A program made the translations under genes and the position numbers. Below are positions 55,450-63,030 of a stretch of DNA of 64,000 bases, piece by piece (the stretch's first letter is position 1; the number at the start of each line of letters is the position of its first letter). Source of the DNA: Actinomadura cremea (GTDB lineage: Bacteria; Actinomycetota; Actinomycetes; Streptosporangiales; Streptosporangiaceae); the NCBI RefSeq assembly GCF_014648495.1, contig NZ_BMRF01000030.1, positions 1 through 64,000 on the forward strand, in the 5' to 3' direction. The notes beneath the pieces were generated by a model. The model was not told the DNA's origin and did not search any database. It saw nothing but the letters and a program-made list of their open reading frames with translations.

Positions 55450-57303
55450 TCACCCGGGGTATTCGGTGAGGAACGCGTACGCGAAGGCTGCGAAGTGGTA
55501 ACACATCCGCCCTCCGCCCGTGTATCCGGTGACCCGGAGGAAACAATGCTCCGCGGCGACGTTCAGGAGCGCCTCGGCGGCGCGCTCGTCGCCCTTCAGG
55601 ACCCGCGCGGCGTCCGCCGCCGTGACCGGCCCCGGCCCCAGCTCGGCGAGCCGGCGCAGCCCGGCGCGCTCGTCGGCGGACAGGCGGGCGTACATCGAAC
55701 GGCACACCGCCCGCAGCGCCTCGCCGCCCGCGCCCAGCTCGTCCAGCGGGCGGCGGGAGCGCAGCAGCCGGTCGGCGAGCGCCCCGGCGGGCAGCGCGGG
55801 GTCGTCGCGCAGCCTCGCGGCGACGGCGTGCGCCGCGAGCGGGCTGCCCGCGCACAGCACCGCGAGCCGCTCCAGCCCGCGCCGGTCGCCGTGGCCGCGC
55901 CGGCCCGCCGCGGTCAGCAGCTTGGCCAGGTCTTCGCGCGACAGCCCTTCCAGCCGCAGGACGCGCGCGCCCGCCAGCCCGTACAGCGGCACCCTGCCGG
56001 TCACCAGCACCGCGCTGAGCGGGCAGCCCGGCAGCAGCAGCCGCGCGTCGGCCGCCGACGCGACGTCGTCGAGCACCAGCAGCGTCCGGCGCCGCTCCAG
56101 CACGGTCCGCAGCAGCGCGGAGCGCTCGGCCGTCTCGGCCGGGAGCTGCCGCCGCGGGACGCCCAGGCCGCGCAGCATCCACTCCAGCGCGGCGTCCGGC
56201 GGCAGCGGGGAGGGGCCGCTGCCGCCCAGCGGCACGAACAGCGTCCCGCCCCGGAACCGCCGGGCGACCCGGCGGGTGATCGCGGCCGCGAGCGCCGTCT
56301 TGCCGACACCGGGCATCCCGGCGAGGGCCACGATCGGCGTCGCGACCGCCGCCTCACCGTGCTCCAGCAGCAGGCCCACGGCGGTGCCGCGCTCGCCGCG
56401 CCGCCCCACGAACGGCTCCGGCGCCGGCGGCGGCCGCAGCCCGCCCGGCGGCGCGCTCCGCGCCGCCCCGTGCCCCGAGGGGGACTCGCTCCCGGCGCCC
56501 GGTGGACGGGCGCCGCCCGCGCCGTTCGCGTTCGGCCCGCCCCCGCCGGCCTCGTCCCCGCCGTCCTCGTCGAGGGCCAGGTACAGCCGCCGCAGCGCCT
56601 CCGACGGCTCCAGGCCCAGCTCACCGCTCAGCGTGCGGCGCACCCGCCGGTACACGTCGGCGGCCTCGCGGCCCAGCCCCGACCGGGACAGCGCCGTCAT
56701 CAGCTTGTGCGTCAGGCCCTCGTGCGTGGGATGGTCGGCGCTGAGCCGCCGCAGCTCGGTGATGACCTCGCGGTGCCGGCCGAGCCCCAGCTCGGCCTCG
56801 ATGCGCCACTCCAGCGTCGTCAGCCGCCGCTCCTCCAGCCGCATCGCGTGCGCCGCCAGCGACCCGCCGGACGACGCGCCCGCCAGCGCCGGGCCGCGCC
56901 ACCACGACAGCGCCTCGGCCAGCACCGTGCACGCCCCCGCCGCGTCGCCCCGCGCCAGCATCCCCCGGCCCTGGTCGCTGAGCCGCTCGAACCTGCACAG
57001 GTCGAGGTCGTCCGGCGTGATCCGCAGCTGGTATCCGCGCGACCGGGTCAGCAGGACGTTCTCGCCCCCGATGATCCGCCGCAGCTTGTACACGTACGTC
57101 TGCACCGTGGACGCCGCGCTGTGCGGCGGGTGGTCGCCCCACAGCTCCTCGATCAGCTCCGGGATCTGCACCACGCGGTTGTGGTGCAGCAGGAGCAGCG
57201 TCAGCAGGGACTGCAGCTTCGGCGTCGTCGGCGTGACGTTGCCTCCGTCGCGCCGGACGCTCAACGGTCCGAGCACTCCGTATGTCGTTCGTCCATCGCT
57301 CAT
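55450..57303 (-). CDS. SARP family regulator with NB-ARC ATPase domain (regulator 2)
   Basis: This 617-residue protein has the same layout as regulator 1: winged-helix domain (about residues 7-95), activation domain (100-245), a Gly/Pro-rich linker (247-295) and NB-ARC ATPase. Walker A is GMPGVGKT at 329-336, and the Walker B-like segment is LLVLDDV. There are no TPR repeats. The two regulators are clearly paralogous (SxxTVQTYVYKLRRII against MTTMQTYIYLLRKII). Three TCGAG-like repeats lie upstream of regulator 2, which suggests that regulator 1 or regulator 2 itself activates it. Confidence 0.93.
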   Translation of the reverse strand: MSDGRTTYGVLGPLSVRRDGGNVTPTTPKLQSLLTLLLLHHNRVVQIPELIEELWGDHPPHSAASTVQTYVYKLRRIIGGENVLLTRSRGYQLRITPDDLDLCRFERLSDQGRGMLARGDAAGACTVLAEALSWWRGPALAGASSGGSLAAHAMRLEERRLTTLEWRIEAELGLGRHREVITELRRLSADHPTHEGLTHKLMTALSRSGLGREAADVYRRVRRTLSGELGLEPSEALRRLYLALDEDGGDEAGGGGPNANGAGGARPPGAGSESPSGHGAARSAPPGGLRPPPAPEPFVGRRGERGTAVGLLLEHGEAAVATPIVALAGMPGVGKTALAAAITRRVARRFRGGTLFVPLGGSGPSPLPPDAALEWMLRGLGVPRRQLPAETAERSALLRTVLERRRTLLVLDDVASAADARLLLPGCPLSAVLVTGRVPLYGLAGARVLRLEGLSREDLAKLLTAAGRRGHGDRRGLERLAVLCAGSPLAAHAVAARLRDDPALPAGALADRLLRSRRPLDELGAGGEALRAVCRSMYARLSADERAGLRRLAELGPGPVTAADAARVLKGDERAAEALLNVAAEHCFLRVTGYTGGGRMCYHFAAFAYAFLTEYPG

Positions 57304-57344
57304 CGCACGGCCGCCTCACGCGCCCCCCCGTACCGGATGCCCGC

Positions 57345-57387
57345 ACCGTCACATCCGCTGCTCGAATCCCTCTCGAAGCCGCCTGGA
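57345..57387 (-). promoter_or_regulatory. SARP-type operator/promoter of regulator 2
   Basis: On the minus strand TCCAG (57387), TCGAG (57376) and TCGAG (57365) have an 11-bp period. After 8 bases is GACGGT (57350-57345), 41 nt before the ATG at 57303. Confidence 0.65.
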
Positions 57388-57431
57388 AGGGTCCAAAGCG
57401 CCCGCCGCGCCCCCGTCCCGTGACCTGCGGC

Positions 57432-57474
57432 TCGCCGGGAACTCCAGGCGTCTTCGAGCGTCCCGCGCGACCGT
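57432..57474 (+). promoter_or_regulatory. SARP-type operator/promoter of glycosyltransferase GT-E
   Basis: TCGCC (57432), TCCAG (57443) and TCGAG (57454) have an 11-bp period. After 8 bases is GACCGT (57469-57474), and after 6 nt the ATG at 57481, implying a leaderless mRNA. Confidence 0.68.
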
Positions 57475-57480
57475 CCGGCC

Positions 57481-58701
57481 ATGCGCGTGCTGATGACATG
57501 GACATGGCCGACCCACTACCTGCACATGGTCCCGCTCGGCTGGGCGCTGCGCGCCGCCGGGCACGAGGTCCGGGTGGCGTCCCGCCCCGGGCACGTCCCC
57601 GTGACCGCCGCGTCCGGGCTGCCCGCCGTCGCCGTCGGCCGGGACGTGGACGTGATGGCCGCCGCCCGGCGCAGCGCCGCGTCCGGCGACGGCGGGGCCG
57701 CCGACGCGCGGCGGTGGACGGCCCCGCACCGGGACCGGATCCTGCGCGCCATCGGCACCTGGGCGCGCGTCGCCGACGACATGGTGGACGACCTGCTGGC
57801 GTTCGGCCGCGCCTGGCGGCCCGACCTGGTCGTCTTCGACCCGATGGCCTACGCCGGCGCGCTGGCCGCCGCCGCCCTCGGCGTCCCGGCGGCACGGCAC
57901 CTGTGGGGCGTCGACCTCGCCTACGGCGACCGGGACCGCGACCCCGGACTGATCGGCGACGTCCCCGAGTTCGGCCCGCCGCTCGACCGGCTCGGGCTGT
58001 CCGGCTTCGACGACCTCGGCGACCTCACGCTCGACCCGTTCCCGCCGTCCCTGCAGATCCCCGCGCCGATCGCGCGCCGCACCCTGCGCTACGTCCCCTA
58101 CAACGGGCCCGGCGCCGAACCGGACTGGACGCTCGCCGCGCCGCGCCGCCCCCGCGTCTGCGTCACCTGGGGCACCACCGGCGGCCAGTACGCGGCCGAG
58201 GGCTTCTTCCACGGCGCCGCCGCCGTCGCCGCCGCCGCCGAACTGGACGTCGAGGTGGTCATCGCGACGACGCCGGAGCAGCGCCCGCTGTACGGGGAGC
58301 CGCCGGACCGGGTGCGGGTCGCCGAGTCCGTCCCGCTGCACATGCTGCTGCGGCACTGTTCGGCGATCGTCCACCAGGGCGGCGGCGGCACCACGCTGAC
58401 GGCGCTGGACGCGGGCGTCCCGCAGATCGTCGTCGGGCACCTGCCCGACCACCGGCTGCACGGGCACAAGATCGCGGGGGCGGGGGCGGGCATCGTCCGG
58501 GAGGCCACCGGGACGGACGCGGCGGCGCTGCGCGCGGACCTCGTCCGGCTGCTGTCGGAGCCGCGGTTCGGGGAGCGGACGGCCGCGCTGCGCGCCGAGC
58601 TGCGCGCGCAGCCCGTGCCCGCCGCCGTCGTCCCCGAGCTGGAGCGGCTCGCGGCGGGCGTCCCGGCCGGGCCCGCGGCCGGGCCGGTGCCCGTGGGATA
58701 G
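57481..58701 (+). CDS. glycosyltransferase family 1, GT-E of five
   Basis: This 406-residue GT-B protein has N-terminal MRVLMTWTWPTHYLHMVPLG, the middle block RYVPYNGPGAEPDW and nucleotide-binding motif CSAIVHQGGGGTT. It is the only glycosyltransferase transcribed alone. It sits beside the sugar genes for 4-ketoreductase, 2,3-dehydratase and 3-ketoreductase across a hairpin. There is no ribosome binding site before the ATG; the promoter hexamer ends 6 nt upstream. The Ala/Pro/Gly-rich C terminus is longer than in the paralogues. Confidence 0.92.
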   Translation: MRVLMTWTWPTHYLHMVPLGWALRAAGHEVRVASRPGHVPVTAASGLPAVAVGRDVDVMAAARRSAASGDGGAADARRWTAPHRDRILRAIGTWARVADDMVDDLLAFGRAWRPDLVVFDPMAYAGALAAAALGVPAARHLWGVDLAYGDRDRDPGLIGDVPEFGPPLDRLGLSGFDDLGDLTLDPFPPSLQIPAPIARRTLRYVPYNGPGAEPDWTLAAPRRPRVCVTWGTTGGQYAAEGFFHGAAAVAAAAELDVEVVIATTPEQRPLYGEPPDRVRVAESVPLHMLLRHCSAIVHQGGGGTTLTALDAGVPQIVVGHLPDHRLHGHKIAGAGAGIVREATGTDAAALRADLVRLLSEPRFGERTAALRAELRAQPVPAAVVPELERLAAGVPAGPAAGPVPVG

Positions 58702-58719
58702 CGCGACGACCGGCACGGC

Positions 58720-58757
58720 GCCGGGGCCGGGGCCGGACGCGCGGCCCCGGCCCCGGC
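58720..58757. terminator. bidirectional hairpin terminator
   Basis: Perfect 15-bp inverted repeat (GCCGGGGCCGGGGCC and its complement, 8-base loop) between convergent GT-E and the 4-ketoreductase gene. Confidence 0.75.
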
Positions 58758-58758
58758 G

Positions 58759-59532
58759 TCAGGACGCGCGCGCCAGGACGTCCCGGGAGTAGGCGCCGAT
58801 GTACCGGTCGATGACCGAACGGTAGTAGTCGGGCCCGAACCCCATCCACGCGACCGCGGGCACGAGGGACGTCAGCCGGGTCAGGTCCACCGGCTCCTCG
58901 ATGTTGCCGTCCGGCGGGTCGATCCAGTGCTTGTCGGCGGTGCGGCCGAGCCGCCGCTCGATGTGGGCGACGATGTCCTCGATCGGCACCGGCGCCCCCG
59001 AGGCGATGTTCACGGTTCGCCGGGTGACGCCCTGGAACAGCAGCGTGTCGAGGATCGCCACCATGTCCACGACGTCGAGCAGGTCGCGGCGGGCGCCCCG
59101 GTGCAGGGTCAGTGATCCGGCCAGCGCGCCGCGCACCAGGTGCGGGAACAGCTGGTGCGGCCGCTGGAACGGGCCGACCAGATGGGTCAGCCGGATGACG
59201 AGGTAGTCGATGCCGGCGGCGGCGAGGACGCCCTCCATCGCCAGGTTGTGCCGCCCGTAGGCCGACAGCGGGAACACCGGGGCGTCCTCGCGGCGCAGGC
59301 AGTCCGGCACCCCGTACATCGCGGCCGAGCAGGTGGAGAAGAACACCAGCCGCCGCCCGTCCGCCCTGCACCGGCGCACGACGTCGTAGAGCAGCACCGC
59401 CTCGCGGCGGTACTGGTCGTCCACCGTCGTGCTCGTCGTCGGCACCCCGGCGGCGAACACCACCACGTCGTCGTGCGACCCGGAGATGGGCCGCAGGTTG
59501 CGCGCGATGAAGCCGCGCCCCACGATCTCCAC
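58759..59532 (-). CDS. NDP-4-keto-deoxyhexose 4-ketoreductase-like extended SDR
   Basis: This 257-residue protein resembles the short extended-SDR 4-ketoreductases of deoxysugar pathways. It has a reduced N-terminal nucleotide loop (VGRGFIARNLRP), Ser/Thr-Cys in FFSTCSAAMYG and substrate block RRTVNIASGAPVPI. The catalytic Tyr is present (Tyr92 in SAYGRHN), but the usual Lys four residues later is Asn96. It would reduce C-4 of 2-deoxy- or 2,3-dideoxy-4-ketosugars to give olivose-, amicetose- or rhodinose-type sugars. It starts 9 bp after the 2,3-dehydratase gene in the same operon. Confidence 0.78.
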   Translation of the reverse strand: MEIVGRGFIARNLRPISGSHDDVVVFAAGVPTTSTTVDDQYRREAVLLYDVVRRCRADGRRLVFFSTCSAAMYGVPDCLRREDAPVFPLSAYGRHNLAMEGVLAAAGIDYLVIRLTHLVGPFQRPHQLFPHLVRGALAGSLTLHRGARRDLLDVVDMVAILDTLLFQGVTRRTVNIASGAPVPIEDIVAHIERRLGRTADKHWIDPPDGNIEEPVDLTRLTSLVPAVAWMGFGPDYYRSVIDRYIGAYSRDVLARAS

Positions 59533-59541
59533 GCCCGCCCC

Positions 59542-60984
59542 TCAGCCCGCCGGCACCGGGCCCGGCAGCATCGACCGCAGGCACGCGACCAGGCTGCGGG
59601 CCTGCATGTTCAGGTAGTGGCTGTGCCGCAGCAGGCCGGTGAGCTGGTGCAGGGTCATCCACCGGTAGTCGTCCAGCTCGCCGATCATCTCGTCGATCTC
59701 GTCGCCGACCTCGATCACCAGGTAGCGGTTCTGCGCGTGGTGGAACCGGCCGCCCTCCTCCGACAGCAGGACGTCGTAGCGCACCCGGTCGGGGTCGGCC
59801 GACCGGACGTAGTCCAGGAACGGGGGCCGCAGCTCCCGCGGCAGGTCGCGGTAGTTGCCGGGGTTGAAGTGGACGGTCGGCGACAGCTCCAGCAGGTCGA
59901 CGTACCCCGGCTCCACCCAGGCGTGCACGAGCACGTGCATCACCCCGTCGATGGGACGGGCCAGGAACGCGACGATGCCGTGCCCGGTGGGCCGCACCAG
60001 CGGCTGCGTCCAGCCCCGGACCTCGCGGCTGCTCGCCTCCACGTTGACGGCGATGACGTCGAAGTACCGTCCCTCGTCGTGGCTGATCGCCCGGTCGGTG
60101 CGGTGCCAGCGCTCCACCTGCCGCAGCGGGACGCGCTCGACCGTCACGGTGTGCCGCGCCTTGGCCGAGGTCAGCCAGTCCAGCAGGTCCCCGACCGGGT
60201 GCGCGGGCCGGGAGCCGGCGGCGAACGAGCGCGCGAGGGCCGCCCGGAAGCCGTCCCCCTCCGCCGCGTACGCCGACCGCGCGCCGGCGAGCGCGCCGTC
60301 GCCGGACGAGCCGCCGCGCAGGACGAGCGGCAGGTGCGCCATGACCGACCGGGTGTCCATGTTCAGGACGTTCGGCTCGTGCAGCAGCTCGTACAGGACG
60401 TCCAGCGGCACCCAACGGAAGTCCTCGTCGGCCGGGACGTCCCCCTCGACCTCCACGATCATGTTGCGGTTCCGCTTGCGGAAGAACCAGGACCCCTGCT
60501 CGGACTGGAGGACGTCGATGAGCATGCGGGACGGCGCCTGCCCGGTGAAGTACTCGAGGTACTTCACGCTGCTGCCCGCGTGCACCCGCGTGTAGTTGCT
60601 GCGCGTCGCCTGCACCGTCGGGGAGAGCTGGAGCGTGTTGACGTTGCCCGGCTCCATCTTCGCCTGCATCAGCGCCTCCCAGCCGCCGCCCGCCCGGCGC
60701 AGCGCGATCCCGACGATGCCGAGTTCGGGCTGCACCATGATGGGTTGCGACCAGGCCGTCACCGGGCCGAGCGCGGAGCGGACCGAGACGCCCTCCACCG
60801 AGAAGAACCGGCCGCTCTCGTGCCGCAGGTTCCCGGTGTCGGGGTCGAAGCCCCAGCCGCGCGTCTCCTCGAACGGAATGGGCGTCACCTCGAACGATCC
60901 GGCCCCTCGACGCTCGTCGAACCAGGCCGCGAACTCGGCGGCGGACCGCACACCTCTGGATGGACCTACCGTCAGCTTGGGCAT
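59542..60984 (-). CDS. NDP-4-keto-6-deoxyhexose 2,3-dehydratase
   Basis: This 480-residue protein is built from two homologous halves of about 210 residues. Each carries a version of the block W-SQP/TQP...G-I-V and MEPGNVNTLQLSPTVQ or VEPGYVDLLELSPTV. This tandem layout is diagnostic for 2,3-dehydratases (SpnO, TylX3, UrdS, Gra-27). It removes the 2-OH from dTDP-4-keto-6-deoxyglucose, giving the unstable 3,4-diketo sugar used by the divergent 3-ketoreductase. The ATG at 60984 is 6 nt after the promoter hexamer, with no ribosome binding site. Confidence 0.94.
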   Translation of the reverse strand: MPKLTVGPSRGVRSAAEFAAWFDERRGAGSFEVTPIPFEETRGWGFDPDTGNLRHESGRFFSVEGVSVRSALGPVTAWSQPIMVQPELGIVGIALRRAGGGWEALMQAKMEPGNVNTLQLSPTVQATRSNYTRVHAGSSVKYLEYFTGQAPSRMLIDVLQSEQGSWFFRKRNRNMIVEVEGDVPADEDFRWVPLDVLYELLHEPNVLNMDTRSVMAHLPLVLRGGSSGDGALAGARSAYAAEGDGFRAALARSFAAGSRPAHPVGDLLDWLTSAKARHTVTVERVPLRQVERWHRTDRAISHDEGRYFDVIAVNVEASSREVRGWTQPLVRPTGHGIVAFLARPIDGVMHVLVHAWVEPGYVDLLELSPTVHFNPGNYRDLPRELRPPFLDYVRSADPDRVRYDVLLSEEGGRFHHAQNRYLVIEVGDEIDEMIGELDDYRWMTLHQLTGLLRHSHYLNMQARSLVACLRSMLPGPVPAG

Positions 60985-60990
60985 GCCGCC

Positions 60991-61022
60991 ATCGTCCGGA
61001 ACGGTTCTCGAAGACCGCTCGA
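60991..61022 (-). promoter_or_regulatory. SARP-type operator/promoter of the 2,3-dehydratase operon
   Basis: On the minus strand two TCGAG repeats (from 61022 and 61011) are 11 bp apart. After 8 bases is GACGAT (60996-60991), and after 6 nt the ATG at 60984. Confidence 0.7.
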
Positions 61023-61090
61023 AGGCGTATGGCCCCGGCACGTGCGCGCGGCGGCCGGACGTCCCGGCGGGCCCGCGGCGCGCGGCGGGC

Positions 61091-61122
61091 TCGACCCGGA
61101 ATCGAGCCGCCCCGGCGAGGCT
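61091..61122 (+). promoter_or_regulatory. SARP-type operator/promoter of the 3-ketoreductase gene
   Basis: TCGAC (61091) and TCGAG (61102) are 11 bp apart. After 8 bases is GAGGCT (61117-61122), and the ATG at 61142 has a GAGGAG site. Confidence 0.68.
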
Positions 61123-61141
61123 GGCGGCGGAGAGGAGCCTC

Positions 61142-62101
61142 ATGGACGAGATCCGGTTCGGTGTGCTGGGGTGCGCGGACATCGCCGCGCGCAAGATGGT
61201 CCCGGCGATCGCGGCGGCGGGGCACCGCGTCGTCGCGGTCGCGAGCCGCGACGGCGCGCGGGCGGAGCGGTTCGCCGGGCGGTTCGGCGCCGCGGGCGTC
61301 GCCGGGTACGCGGCGCTGCTCGACCGCCGCGACGTCGACGCGGTGTACGTCCCGCTGCCGCTGTCGCTGCACGCGGAGTGGACGGCTGCGGCGCTGCGCG
61401 CGGGCAAGCACGTGCTGGTGGAGAAGTCGCTGACCGGCGACGCCGGGACCGCCCGGGAGCTGGTCGCGCTGGCCCGCGAGCGCGGGCTGCTGCTGATGGA
61501 GAACTTCGCGTTCCTGCACCACGGGCAGCACGACGCCGTGCGCCGCCTCATCGCCGACGGCGCGATCGGGGAGGTCCGCTCGGTGACCGCCGAGTTCGGG
61601 ATCCCGCCCGGCCCGCCGGGCGCCGTCCGGTACGACCCGGCGCTCGGCGGCGGCTGCCTGCTGGAGACCGGCACGTACCCGGTGCGGGCGGCGCGGCTGT
61701 TCCTCGGCCCGGACGCCGAGGTCGCCGGGGCGGTCCTGCGGTGGGACGGGCGCGGCATCGACGTCGACGGCGCCGCGCTGCTGCGGGACGGCGCGGGCGT
61801 CACCGCGCACTGCACGTTCGGGTTCGACCACCACTACCGCTGCACGTACGCGGTGTGGGGATCGGCGGGACGGATCGCGCTGGACTGGGCGTTCACACCG
61901 CCCCCGACCGCCCGTCCGGTGCTGCGGCTGGAACGCCGGGACCGGCGCGAGGAGCGGGTGCTGGCCGCCGACGACCAGTTCCGGGGCCTCGTCACCGCGT
62001 TCGCCGCGGCCGTCCGCACCGGGGAGCACGCCCCGCACGGGGCGGCGATCGAGGGGCAGGCCCGGCTGCTGGAGGACGTCCGGACGCGAGCGGAACGATA
62101 G
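61142..62101 (+). CDS. NDP-hexose 3-ketoreductase (Gfo/Idh/MocA family)
   Basis: This 319-residue protein has an N-terminal Rossmann domain (RFGVLGCADIAARKMVPAI) and the Gfo/Idh motif HVLVEKSLTGDAGTA, with the catalytic Lys in EKS (usually EKP). The C-terminal alpha/beta domain begins with LLLMENFAFLHHGQH. It matches 3-ketoreductases such as SpnN, OleW and UrdT, which reduce the product of the 2,3-dehydratase to a 2,6-dideoxy-4-ketosugar. It is transcribed divergently from the dehydratase with its own SARP-type promoter. C-3 stereochemistry cannot be told from the sequence. Confidence 0.92.
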   Translation: MDEIRFGVLGCADIAARKMVPAIAAAGHRVVAVASRDGARAERFAGRFGAAGVAGYAALLDRRDVDAVYVPLPLSLHAEWTAAALRAGKHVLVEKSLTGDAGTARELVALARERGLLLMENFAFLHHGQHDAVRRLIADGAIGEVRSVTAEFGIPPGPPGAVRYDPALGGGCLLETGTYPVRAARLFLGPDAEVAGAVLRWDGRGIDVDGAALLRDGAGVTAHCTFGFDHHYRCTYAVWGSAGRIALDWAFTPPPTARPVLRLERRDRREERVLAADDQFRGLVTAFAAAVRTGEHAPHGAAIEGQARLLEDVRTRAER

Positions 62102-62107
62102 CGCTCC

Positions 62108-62128
62108 TCGAGCCGCCGGGCGCACGCT
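62108..62128 (+). promoter_or_regulatory. SARP-type promoter of the PhyH gene (one clear repeat)
   Basis: TCGAGCC (62108-62114) is followed after 8 bases by CACGCT (62123-62128) and after 7 nt by the ATG at 62136. A second repeat 11 bp upstream (GATAG) is poor, so the evidence is weaker than at other sites. Confidence 0.5.
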
Positions 62129-62135
62129 GCCCGGC

Positions 62136-62993
62136 ATGTCGAAGCCAGAGAGGGTCCCGGCGGCCGCGCCCGCCGGGACGATCACCACCGCCCTGGAACG
62201 GGACGGCGTCGTCATCGTCGAGGACCTGCTCGACCCGGACCTGCTCGCCCGGTTCAACGCCGAACTGGACCCGCTGCTCGAGGCGGCCTCCCCCGGGCAC
62301 GACGCCGCGTTCATCAACGCGAGCGTCGCGGCGTTCTTCGGGGAGCGCACCCGGCACGTCACCGGGGTGGCCGGACGGTCGCGCGCGTTCGCCGCCGAGG
62401 TGCTCGTCCATCCGGTGCTGCTGGCGCTCGCCGACCACGTCCTGCTCCCGGCGTGCGCGAGCTACCTGCTGAACGTCGCGCACGTCCTCGACCGGGGGCC
62501 CGGCGCCGAACGGCAGTGGCCGCACCGCGACGAGATCGTCTGGTCGCACCTGCCCGCCCCGCACCCCGAGATCGAGCTGTCGACCGTGATCGCGCTGAGC
62601 GAGTTCACCGCCGCGAACGGTGCCACGGTCGTCGCGCCCGGCAGCCACCGGTGGCCGGACGGCCGCGAACCGTCCGAGGACGAACTCGTCGCCGCCGAGA
62701 TGGCGCCCGGCTCGGCCGTCGTCTACTACGGCTCGACGGTCCACGCGGGCGGCGGCAACACCACCGCGGACCGGTGGCGGCGCGGGATGCACATGAGCTA
62801 CGTCGCCGGCTGGCTGCGCACCGAGGAGAACCACTACCTGAGCGTGCCGCCGGACCTCGCCCGCGCCCTGCCGCGCCGCGCGCAGCAACTGCTGGGCTAC
62901 GGGGCGCACGACGCGCTGGCGTCCGGCGGCGGGTTCCTCGGCGCGCACGAACTGCGCGACCCCCTCGACGCGCTCGCGGCGGGCCGCCTCTGA
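62136..62993 (+). CDS. phytanoyl-CoA dioxygenase (PhyH) family oxygenase
   Basis: This 285-residue Fe(II)/2-oxoglutarate oxygenase-like protein has N-terminal GTITTALERDGVVIVEDLLD and iron ligands His-x-Asp in QWPHRDEIVW. The distal His is in YGSTVHAGGGN and the 2-oxoglutarate-binding Arg is in WRRGMHMSYV. All key residues are present. It could hydroxylate the aglycone or a sugar carbon. Rightmost gene with a SARP-type promoter in the window. It is 34 bp from the 3-ketoreductase and may also be read through from it. Confidence 0.9.
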   Translation: MSKPERVPAAAPAGTITTALERDGVVIVEDLLDPDLLARFNAELDPLLEAASPGHDAAFINASVAAFFGERTRHVTGVAGRSRAFAAEVLVHPVLLALADHVLLPACASYLLNVAHVLDRGPGAERQWPHRDEIVWSHLPAPHPEIELSTVIALSEFTAANGATVVAPGSHRWPDGREPSEDELVAAEMAPGSAVVYYGSTVHAGGGNTTADRWRRGMHMSYVAGWLRTEENHYLSVPPDLARALPRRAQQLLGYGAHDALASGGGFLGAHELRDPLDALAAGRL

Positions 62994-63005
62994 CCGCCGC
63001 CCCCG

Positions 63006-63026
63006 GCCGTCCGGCCGCCGGACGGC
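63006..63026. terminator. bidirectional hairpin terminator
   Basis: Perfect 9-bp inverted repeat (GCCGTCCGG, loop CCG, complement) between the convergent PhyH and MMPL genes. Confidence 0.65.
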
Positions 63027-63030
63027 GCGA

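Noticed and set aside
55089-55469. A possible 126-residue plus-strand ORF between the two regulators.
   Set aside because: No recognised motif, no ribosome binding site, composition unlike the real genes, and it overlaps the end of regulator 2 on the other strand.
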